From: an uncultured Oscillospiraceae bacterium | GTDB taxonomy: Bacteria; Bacillota_A; Clostridia; Oscillospirales; Oscillospiraceae | Length of the DNA: 17,797 nt | Assembly: GCA_900762245.1 (NCBI GenBank) | Contig: CAAFFR010000060.1 | Location: 1-17,797, forward strand | Reading direction: 5' to 3' | Shown: positions 1 to 6,344 of the stretch, one piece after another | Numbering within the stretch: the stretch's first letter is position 1 | Layout: every line of letters starts with the position of its first letter | Position numbers and translations under genes: made by a program | The notes under the pieces: model-generated | What the model was told of the DNA's origin: nothing | Databases searched by the model: none | Seen by the model: the letters and a program-made list of their open reading frames with translations, nothing else

Positions 1-484
1 TCTCATCACCATCCGCAACGGCCATCAGAAAATGAGCGAAAAATATCCCAAGGTCTATGCGGAAAAGCTGCTTTACTTAAAGGAAGGCCAGTATTCCCCC
101 AACCACTTCCACTGGTTCAAGACAGAGGACATCATCAACCGGGGCGGCGGCAATGTGCTGATCCGGGTGTACAACTCCTTCCCCGATGAATCCATTGACT
201 ACGAATCCGACGTGACCGTTCATACCGACGGACGCACCTACACCGTCCCTGCCGGCACCCAGATCCGCCTGACTCCCGGCGAGTCCATCTTTATCCAGCA
301 GTACCTGTACCACGATTTTGAAGTGGAACCGGGCACCGGCCCCGTTCTGCTGGGTGAAGTGAGCCAGTGCAACGATGATGCCAACGACAACCGCTTCAAT
401 CCCCCCATGGGCCGGTTCCCCGCCATCGAAGAGGACGAAGCGCCTTACCGTTTGCTGTGCACCGAATATCCTGCCGCAAAGTGA
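1..484 (+). CDS. D-lyxose/D-mannose ketol-isomerase (cupin), 5' end outside window
   Basis: The frame is open from the left edge (codons begin at base 2), and the residues before the first Met (LITIRNGHQK) continue the family sequence, so the ATG at 32 is internal and the start lies outside the window. About 160 residues are visible; the longer members of the family have roughly 230. The D-lyxose isomerase family signature is clear: an HFHW metal-binding His pair (codons 104-112), then a Glu followed by DIINRGGG, and a later His in QYLYHDF. These would hold the divalent metal in a cupin barrel. The family interconverts D-lyxose/D-xylulose and also D-mannose/D-fructose. Next to a fructokinase and two mannosidases, mannose to fructose is the likelier role (inference). 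The TGA stop overlaps the ribosome binding site of the next gene, which supports one operon. Confidence 0.87.
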   Translation, partial: LITIRNGHQKMSEKYPKVYAEKLLYLKEGQYSPNHFHWFKTEDIINRGGGNVLIRVYNSFPDESIDYESDVTVHTDGRTYTVPAGTQIRLTPGESIFIQQYLYHDFEVEPGTGPVLLGEVSQCNDDANDNRFNPPMGRFPAIEEDEAPYRLLCTEYPAAK

Positions 485-493
485 GGAAACGCC

Positions 494-1444
494 ATGATCG
501 ACGTAGTTGCATTGGGCGAACTGCTTATTGATTTCGCCTGCATTTCCACCAACGCTGACGGTTATCCCACCATGGCCGCCCATCCCGGCGGCGCACCTGC
601 CAATTTTCTGGCAGCTCTGACCAAATTCGGTGCAAAGACCGCCCTAATTGGAAAAGTAGGAAGCGACACCTTCAGCAAACTGCTGATCGGAACACTGGAT
701 AAGGCCGGAATTGAGACCAAGGGCCTTGTGGTCACCGACGATGTGTTCACCACTCTGGCTTTCGTCACCTTTGACGAGCACGGTGACCGGGAATTTGCCT
801 TCTCCCGGAAGCCCGGTGCGGACACCTGTCTAAGCTTTGAGGAGGTGGATCTGAAGCTCATTGACGAAGCTAAGGTATTCCACTTCGGCACATTGTCCCT
901 GACTGACGAACCTGCCCGTTCTGCCACCTACCGTTGTGTGGAATACGCCAAGGCAGCAGGCAAGCTGATCACCTATGATCCCAATCTCCGCAAGCCCCTG
1001 TGGAAGGATCTGGAGGAAGCCAAACAGCAGCTGCTCTGGGGTCTTTCCCAGGCGGATGTGGTAAAAATCTCCGACGAAGAGGTAGAATTCCTCTTCGGAC
1101 TGGGTGTGGAAGATGGCGCAAAACACATTCTGGAGAATTTCGGCGTGAAGCTGGTGTTCGTCACCTGCGGCGCAGAAGGATGCTTCTTCAAAAACGAAAA
1201 GGCAGAAGGAAAGGTTCCTTCCCTCGAGGGTATCCATGTGATCGACACCACCGGTGCCGGCGATATCTTTGGCGGCAGTGCCGTATGGAAGCTGCTCCAG
1301 ACCTGCAAGGCTCCCGAAGCATTAAACGGTGATGAGCTGGCGGAGATCGTCCGGTTCGCCTGCACCAGCGCAGGTCTTTCCACCACCAGAAGCGGCGGTA
1401 TCTCCAGCGTTCCTGGCTACAACGAGGTTTTAGAGAGGATGTAA
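494..1444 (+). CDS. PfkB-family fructokinase
   Basis: A 316-residue sugar kinase of normal length for the PfkB (ribokinase) family. The N-terminal substrate-binding motif GGAPANFLAAL lies near residues 32-42. The C-terminal signature DTTGAGD lies at about 251-257, with D257 as the expected catalytic base, followed by an anion-hole segment (IFGGSAV). Overall it resembles bacterial fructokinases (ATP plus fructose to fructose-6-phosphate). Start ATG 494 has GAGG at 483-486, overlapping the upstream stop codon, with 7 bases of spacing. Its place directly after the lyxose/mannose isomerase suggests a two-step route mannose to fructose to fructose-6-phosphate in the cytoplasm. Other PfkB substrates cannot be fully excluded from sequence alone. 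Confidence 0.88.
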   Translation: MIDVVALGELLIDFACISTNADGYPTMAAHPGGAPANFLAALTKFGAKTALIGKVGSDTFSKLLIGTLDKAGIETKGLVVTDDVFTTLAFVTFDEHGDREFAFSRKPGADTCLSFEEVDLKLIDEAKVFHFGTLSLTDEPARSATYRCVEYAKAAGKLITYDPNLRKPLWKDLEEAKQQLLWGLSQADVVKISDEEVEFLFGLGVEDGAKHILENFGVKLVFVTCGAEGCFFKNEKAEGKVPSLEGIHVIDTTGAGDIFGGSAVWKLLQTCKAPEALNGDELAEIVRFACTSAGLSTTRSGGISSVPGYNEVLERM

Positions 1445-1447
1445 TCT

Positions 1448-2323
1448 GTGCTACATACCATCCGCAATTCACATATGTCCGTCACCGTATCCCAGCAGGG
1501 TGCGGAGCTACAGTCCATTCTGGGTACTGACGGCACCGAATACCTGTGGCAGGGAGATGCCAAATACTGGGCAGACCGTGCCATTAACATCTTCCCCTAC
1601 GTTGCCCGGCTGGTAGAAGGAAGCTACTACTTAGACGGGGAAAAACACCAGATGTCCATCCACGGCATCGCCCCTTATCGTCGTTTTGCCCTGACCCATA
1701 TCACCGAAACCGAAATGGTTTTCACGCTGGATGCGGATACGGATAGCTGGAAGGAATACCCCCGGGATTTCCGATTCTCCATCGGCTACCGCCTTTTCGG
1801 AGATACACTGGAAGTTACCTTCGAAGTGGAAAACCAGGACGAAAAGACCATGTACTTCGGTTTGGGCGGCCATCCCGGCTTCAATGTACCTATGGATCCG
1901 GGCAAGACCTTCTCCGATTACCGCATCCGCTTCGGCACGACCAGTACGCCTTTCCGTGTGGGCTTCTCCAGCGACTGCTTTGTCAACGGCACAAGTCCCT
2001 ACCAGTTGGAAAACGGCACTGATATTCCCCTCTCCCACGGCCTGTTTGACGAAGACGCCATCGTGTTGGGAGATATCCCCCACAGCGTAACTCTGGACAC
2101 CTCCGGTGGTCACGGTGTCACCGTAACCTATCCCGGCATGCAGTATCTGGGACTGTGGCATATGCCTAAAACCGATGCCCCCTATGTGTGCATCGAACCC
2201 TGGTGCTCCCTGCCCTCCCAGGAAGGGACGATCGCCGTATTTGAGGAGCAGGAGGATCTGATCCGACTGCCAGCCGACGAAATCTACCGAAATGTATGGA
2301 CCATTCAGATCCACACGCCCTGA
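1448..2323 (+). CDS. Aldose 1-epimerase-like protein (GalM/LacX-type mutarotase)
   Basis: A 291-residue galactose-mutarotase-like beta-sandwich protein. The expected active-site segments are visible: HGIAPYR (His72), GGHPGFN (His142) and CIEPWCSLPS (Glu250). They match the two His and the catalytic Glu of the GalM fold, in the shorter LacX-like branch. Such proteins interconvert alpha and beta anomers of aldoses. Here it would equilibrate the anomers released by the glycosidases so that the isomerase can use them (inference). The start is taken as GTG 1448, three bases after the fructokinase stop, with AGAGAGG at 1433-1439; an ATG at 1475 is the alternative but has no better binding site. It is tightly packed in the operon, and the exact sugar is not shown by the sequence. 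Confidence 0.83.
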   Translation: MLHTIRNSHMSVTVSQQGAELQSILGTDGTEYLWQGDAKYWADRAINIFPYVARLVEGSYYLDGEKHQMSIHGIAPYRRFALTHITETEMVFTLDADTDSWKEYPRDFRFSIGYRLFGDTLEVTFEVENQDEKTMYFGLGGHPGFNVPMDPGKTFSDYRIRFGTTSTPFRVGFSSDCFVNGTSPYQLENGTDIPLSHGLFDEDAIVLGDIPHSVTLDTSGGHGVTVTYPGMQYLGLWHMPKTDAPYVCIEPWCSLPSQEGTIAVFEEQEDLIRLPADEIYRNVWTIQIHTP

Positions 2324-2339
2324 CAGATAAGGAGATACC

Positions 2340-4733
2340 ATGAAAATCCAGAACTGGACCATGTATTTTGAGGACTACGAGCCCCTGTCCTGCACGGCCC
2401 CCTGCACCATGTACAGTGTGCTGCTGGAGCATGACAAGATCCCCGATCCCTTCTACGGGCTGAATGAACGGGAGCTGCAGCATTTGGGCGAAAAGGACTG
2501 CACCTTCGAGACGGTCTTCACCCCGGAGGATGAGGATCTTGCCCGGGATTACGTAGAACTGATCTTCTACGGTCTTGACACCATCTGCCACATTTACCTC
2601 AACGGCACATGTCTTGACAAGGTGAAGAATATGCACCGAACCTATGCCTATGACGTAAAGGATCTGTTGCACCAGGGAGAAAACACACTGCGGCTGGAAT
2701 TTAAATCCCCCGTACAGTACTTCACTCAGGAGCAGCGCAAGCACTACCTGTACATGAACGATGGCGACACCATTCCCGGTACCGCCCATCTACGCACCGC
2801 CATGTACCAGTCCGGCTGGGACTGGGGCCCCACTCTGCCGGATATGGGCATCTTCCGGGATGTGGAACTGAAGGCCTACAACACCGACCGGATTGACTAC
2901 GTTCTGGTAAGCCAGAAGCACCATCATGGTAAGGTAGATGTAAACCTCCGGGTTACCACGGTGCGGGATGCCGGATGCCAGCTCTATGCCACACTGGATG
3001 GCAAGCGCGTGCTATTGGAAGACGGAGAAGCCACCATCCGCGTGGACAATCCCAAGCTCTGGTGGGTTCGGGGTTTCGGTGAACAGCCCCTGTACAGTCT
3101 GGATGTGGAGCTGGTGGAAAATGGTGAAGTCATCGACACCGATCATAAGCGCATCGGTCTGCGCACCCTGACTGTCAGCACCGAGAAGGATGCGGACAAA
3201 AAGGGCAGCGAATTCTGCTTTGTGATCAACGGCGTGAAGATTTTCTCCATGGGTGCAAACTATATCCCCATGGACAATCTGCTCAGCCGGGTGACCAAGA
3301 AGCGGCAGGACGCGCTGATCCAAATGGCCATCGACGCCAACTTCAACTCCCTCCGGGTTTGGGGCGGCGGCTACTATCCCGAAGATCACTTCTACGACCT
3401 GTGCGACGAGAACGGCATTCTGGTGTGGGAGGACTTCATGGTAGCCTGCGCCAACATCTGGCTGACAGAGGAGATGGAAGAGGAATTTACCTGCGAGGCC
3501 ATCGACAATCTGACCCGGCTGCAGCATCACGCTTCTCTGGGTCTGCTGTGCGGCAACAATGAGATGGAGGACATGATCATCAATGCCGGTGCCCAGAACA
3601 CCGAACTGGTGCGCCACGACTACCTCCGCCTGTACGAACATCTGCTGCCGGAAATCTGCCGGGAATATGCCCCGGACACCTACTACTGGCCATCCAGCCC
3701 CTCCTCCGGCGGTGGCTTTGACGATCCCGGCAATATTGCCCGGGGCGACACCCACTACTGGACGGTCTGGCACGGCGGTGTGCCCTTCACCACCTACCGG
3801 CAGCTAAATTTCCGTTTCTGCTCCGAGTATGGCTTTGAGAGTTTCCCCTCCATGAAGACAATTCGTACTTTCTGTGAGGAGAAGGACATGAACTGCTTCA
3901 GCCGGGTGATGGAAAACCACCAGAAGTGCAAAGGCGGCAACGGCAAGATCCTGCGCTATCTGTCGGACAACTACCTGTATCCGGCATCTTTCGAAAACCT
4001 TGTCTATGCCTCCCAGCTGCTGCAGGCCGATGCCATCAAGTACGGCGTGGAGCATTTCCGCCGCCATCGGGGCTACACCATGGGCTCCATCTACTGGCAG
4101 TTCAACGACTGCTGGCCAGTGGCATCCTGGTCCAGCGTGGACAGCTTCGGCCGGTACAAAGCGCTGCACTATGCCGCAAGAAAATTCTATGCCCCCGTGG
4201 CAATGGGTCTGTTCCTGGAAAACAGGAAGCTGATGGTCAACGTGTCTAACGAGACCATGGCAGATTTCCGGGGCAGTGTGAAGCTGACGGTGTGCAGAAA
4301 TGACTTTACGGAATTGGATCGTAAGGAAGTCGTCATCGAAGTAGAGGCGCTGACCTCCGAGGATGTGCTGCGCTACAAGATTCCCGATGTGGACAGTTAC
4401 AGCACCTATCTGGCTGTGGATCTGTTCGACGAAGCCGGTATGTTTATCATGCGGCAGGTGGAGCTTCTGACACCCCCAAAGCATTTCGAGTGGCTGGAGC
4501 CCCGCATTACCGCCGAATTTACCGATGTAGACGGCGGTGTGGAAATCGCGGTCTCTTCCAATGTCTTTACCAAGGGCGTATACATCGATTTCCAGGATTT
4601 CGACTGTGTTCTGTCTGACAATTTCTTTAGCCTTACAGATAGCTGTCCCTATCGGGTCACGGCCCGCACAAACCGCAGCGCCCGGGAGCTGAAGGAAAAC
4701 ATTCTGATCAAGACCGTATACAATATCCGCTGA
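2340..4733 (+). CDS. GH2 beta-mannosidase, cytoplasmic
   Basis: A 797-residue glycoside hydrolase family 2 protein with the beta-mannosidase layout. The N-terminal jelly-roll sugar-binding domain covers about 1-170 (including FYGLDTICHIYLNG and a GWDWGP segment), followed by an immunoglobulin-like domain to about 270, a TIM barrel from about 280 to 600 and C-terminal beta domains. The acid/base is E408 in GNNE and the nucleophile is E496 in CSEYGFES, 88 residues apart, as expected for this retaining family. There is no signal peptide, so it should act inside the cell on beta-1,4-linked mannose such as the Man-beta-GlcNAc core left after N-glycan trimming, or on manno-oligosaccharides. Start ATG 2340 follows AAGGAG at 2329-2334. 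It is the last gene of the catabolic block before the palindrome pair. Confidence 0.92.
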   Translation: MKIQNWTMYFEDYEPLSCTAPCTMYSVLLEHDKIPDPFYGLNERELQHLGEKDCTFETVFTPEDEDLARDYVELIFYGLDTICHIYLNGTCLDKVKNMHRTYAYDVKDLLHQGENTLRLEFKSPVQYFTQEQRKHYLYMNDGDTIPGTAHLRTAMYQSGWDWGPTLPDMGIFRDVELKAYNTDRIDYVLVSQKHHHGKVDVNLRVTTVRDAGCQLYATLDGKRVLLEDGEATIRVDNPKLWWVRGFGEQPLYSLDVELVENGEVIDTDHKRIGLRTLTVSTEKDADKKGSEFCFVINGVKIFSMGANYIPMDNLLSRVTKKRQDALIQMAIDANFNSLRVWGGGYYPEDHFYDLCDENGILVWEDFMVACANIWLTEEMEEEFTCEAIDNLTRLQHHASLGLLCGNNEMEDMIINAGAQNTELVRHDYLRLYEHLLPEICREYAPDTYYWPSSPSSGGGFDDPGNIARGDTHYWTVWHGGVPFTTYRQLNFRFCSEYGFESFPSMKTIRTFCEEKDMNCFSRVMENHQKCKGGNGKILRYLSDNYLYPASFENLVYASQLLQADAIKYGVEHFRRHRGYTMGSIYWQFNDCWPVASWSSVDSFGRYKALHYAARKFYAPVAMGLFLENRKLMVNVSNETMADFRGSVKLTVCRNDFTELDRKEVVIEVEALTSEDVLRYKIPDVDSYSTYLAVDLFDEAGMFIMRQVELLTPPKHFEWLEPRITAEFTDVDGGVEIAVSSNVFTKGVYIDFQDFDCVLSDNFFSLTDSCPYRVTARTNRSARELKENILIKTVYNIR

Positions 4734-4739
4734 TACAGT

Positions 4740-4771
4740 GCATCATCAAGGGCCGCGGCCCTTGATGATGC
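4740..4771. repeat. Perfect palindrome 1, no loop
   Basis: A 32-base perfect inverted repeat with no spacer; its left arm includes catcatcaagggccg and the centre is GGGCCGCGGCCC. It begins 7 bases after the beta-mannosidase stop. As RNA it would form a very stable hairpin, but no T-run follows, so it is not a standard intrinsic terminator. It could be an mRNA 3'-end stabiliser or processing site, a partial transcription block ahead of the regulator, or a REP-like repeat. Confidence 0.85.
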
Positions 4772-4792
4772 GGGCAGCATGCTGCCCGCATC
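4767..4792. repeat. Perfect palindrome 2, overlapping palindrome 1
   Basis: A 26-base perfect inverted repeat (arms gatgcgggcagca and its complement, centre GCATGC). Its first five bases (GATGC, 4767-4771) are also the last five bases of palindrome 1, so the outermost pairs of the two hairpins compete. It is followed by tcccccatttt, which is only weakly T-rich. It lies about 40 bases ahead of the regulator start. Two adjacent perfect palindromes of different sequence are not what a single terminator looks like. Confidence 0.83.
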
Positions 4793-4834
4793 CCCCATTT
4801 TCCGGAGGTAAATCTTAGAAAGGTGGAAAGCCAC

Positions 4835-5629
4835 ATGTACCGACTTCTGATCGTAGACAGCGATTCCGGCAATCTTGAAAAAACAAAATATTTGCTCGAT
4901 TGGTCCGTCTACGGTTTTGAGCTGGTGATGACCGCCAGCTCCTATGCGGAGGCCCTAAACACTTCGCTGGACATAAAGCCCCATGTGGCGCTGGTGTCCT
5001 TCCGGCTGGGGCAGCACCATGGGTACAAACTGGCAGAGCAACTGCGGTCCATCGGAATCAAGTGTGCCGTATGCATTCTCTCCGACACCAAAGATCCGGA
5101 GGCAATCCTTGCCGCCATGCGCGCCGGTGTCCGGGATTACCTGACCCAGCCACTGTCGCAGGAAGAAATGCACCAATTTTTGGAGCGGATCGTGGTCAAC
5201 GAACTGGGCGGCAGGCCGCTGACCGGTGACACGCTGAATAATGAGATCGATCCGGTGCTCCATGTGCCCTACACCACATTGTCCAGGATCACAAATAAGA
5301 TCATTCTTGTGGTTAAAAGCAGCTACCGTACGCCCCAGACACTCACCGGCATTGCTGACAGCTTCCACATGAGCAGCAAGTACCTCGGACGGATCTTTCT
5401 GAAAGATACGGGGATCAAGTTCTCCGAATATCTCATGGCATACCGGATGCTGGAAGCAAGAAAACTGATCCTCAGCACGCAGGAGAAGATCTCCGTCATC
5501 GCCAATATGGTAGGCTACGTCCAGCAAAACAATTTCTATACCCATTTCAGAAACTATTTCGGGGTATCTCCAAGCGCACTGCGTAATTTTGAAGCACCCC
5601 AGGACACAGACGAAATCAACGCGATATAA
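4835..5629 (+). CDS. YesN-like AraC-family regulator with degenerate receiver domain
   Basis: A 264-residue protein with an N-terminal response-regulator-type receiver (about 1-120) and a C-terminal AraC double helix-turn-helix (about 155-258; helices around LTGIADSFHMSSKYLGRIF and ISVIANMVGYVQQNNFYTHF). The receiver has lost the phosphorylation chemistry. The aspartate expected after PDVVLT is Ser55 (HVALVSFRLG), the acidic pair is D8-S9, and the conserved Lys is Gln105 (YLTQPL). Ser83 is kept at the usual Ser/Thr position. It therefore probably works without phosphorylation, and no histidine kinase gene is present in the window. ATG 4835 is preferred: the protein then starts MYRLLIVD like its relatives, with AGGTGG at 4821-4826. 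An in-frame GTG at 4823 with GGAGGT at 4804-4809 is the alternative. It likely controls this locus (inference). Confidence 0.86.
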   Translation: MYRLLIVDSDSGNLEKTKYLLDWSVYGFELVMTASSYAEALNTSLDIKPHVALVSFRLGQHHGYKLAEQLRSIGIKCAVCILSDTKDPEAILAAMRAGVRDYLTQPLSQEEMHQFLERIVVNELGGRPLTGDTLNNEIDPVLHVPYTTLSRITNKIILVVKSSYRTPQTLTGIADSFHMSSKYLGRIFLKDTGIKFSEYLMAYRMLEARKLILSTQEKISVIANMVGYVQQNNFYTHFRNYFGVSPSALRNFEAPQDTDEINAI

Positions 5630-5639
5630 GGAGAACCCT

Positions 5640-6296
5640 ATGAAAAATTTCTTTAGTATGGACAACCCCTTTATCCAGTTTCTGGCGCGGGTTGGCGATC
5701 TGATGTGCGCGAACGCGCTGTTTTTGATCTGCAGCATCCCCATTTTCACCATAGGTGCCGCTTCTGCGGCATTACATAAAGTGACCCAGGGCATCGCCTG
5801 CGACGATGAGAAGGGTATCCTCAAAATCTTTTTCCGGGCCTTCCGGGATAACTTCAAGCAGGCAACCCTCAGCTGGCTGGTGGTACTGATGTTCTTCACC
5901 GGCATGGGCTGCAATTTCCTGCTGGTGATCACCTACTGCACTGGCACCCTTGCCCTGGTTCTGAAGTGTCTGCTGGGTGTGGTGGTGATCATGATGCTGG
6001 CGGTAACCGCCTACCTGTTCCCGCTGATTGTCCGCTATGACAACACTCTGAAAGAACACACCATCAATGCCGGTGTTCTTGCCATTGTGAAGCTGCCCAG
6101 AACCATCGGTCTGGGGCTGCTGAATGTGCTGCCCGTGCTGATCCTGCTGGTATCGGTGCAGAGCTTCTTCGAAACAATGGTTTTCTGGCTGACTGTAGGA
6201 TTCGGCTTCACCAGCTATATGGGAAGCATCCTGCTGGTTCCTGTGTTCAAGGAGATGGAGGCTCCCGGCGGCCCTAATATTCAAATTATGAAGTAA
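5640..6296 (+). CDS. YesL-family (DUF624) membrane protein
   Basis: A 218-residue integral membrane protein with about five hydrophobic segments, near residues 20-45, 76-98, 103-131, 153-175 and 180-203. The N-terminus (MDNPFIQFLARVGDLMCANALFLICSIP in part) and the internal HKVT-to-AFRDNFKQA region match the DUF624/YesL family. Members of this family accompany YesM/YesN regulators and LplABC-type importers in Firmicutes sugar loci, but their biochemical role is unknown. ATG 5640 is chosen because AAGGAG at 5628-5633 overlaps the regulator stop and sits 6 bases upstream; an earlier in-frame ATG at 5589 lies inside the regulator and would add 17 non-family residues. It is probably co-translated with the regulator. 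It might link membrane or transporter state to the orphan regulator, but nothing in the sequence proves that. Confidence 0.85.
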   Translation: MKNFFSMDNPFIQFLARVGDLMCANALFLICSIPIFTIGAASAALHKVTQGIACDDEKGILKIFFRAFRDNFKQATLSWLVVLMFFTGMGCNFLLVITYCTGTLALVLKCLLGVVVIMMLAVTAYLFPLIVRYDNTLKEHTINAGVLAIVKLPRTIGLGLLNVLPVLILLVSVQSFFETMVFWLTVGFGFTSYMGSILLVPVFKEMEAPGGPNIQIMK

Positions 6297-6303
6297 ACAC
6301 AAA

Positions 6304-6335
6304 CGTCCCGGTTTCCAAAAACGGAAACCGGGACG
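6304..6335. terminator. Shared terminator between convergent genes
   Basis: A perfect 13-bp stem (cgtcccggtttcc with ggaaaccgggacg) and a 6-base loop sit in the 48-base gap between the convergent YesL-like and GH3 genes. Read on the minus strand the hairpin is followed by TTTGTGTTTAC, fitting GH3 transcript termination. The plus-strand side lacks a clear T-run but may still stop transcription. Confidence 0.8.
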
Positions 6336-6344
6336 AAATGCATA

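Noticed and set aside
32..484. ATG 32 as the true start of the isomerase
   Set aside because: The frame is open upstream and those residues continue the family sequence; no ribosome binding site precedes the ATG, and the protein would be too short for the longer family type.
4740..4792. The palindrome pair as an ordinary intrinsic terminator
   Set aside because: Neither hairpin is followed by a T-run on either strand; it is listed as repeats instead.
5589..5639. ATG 5589 as the start of the YesL-like protein
   Set aside because: It would add 17 non-family residues from within the regulator gene, whereas ATG 5640 has a well-placed AAGGAG.
4955..5932. 325-residue minus-strand frame across regulator and YesL-like gene
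   Set aside because: It runs across the junction of two confident plus-strand genes and shows no domain.
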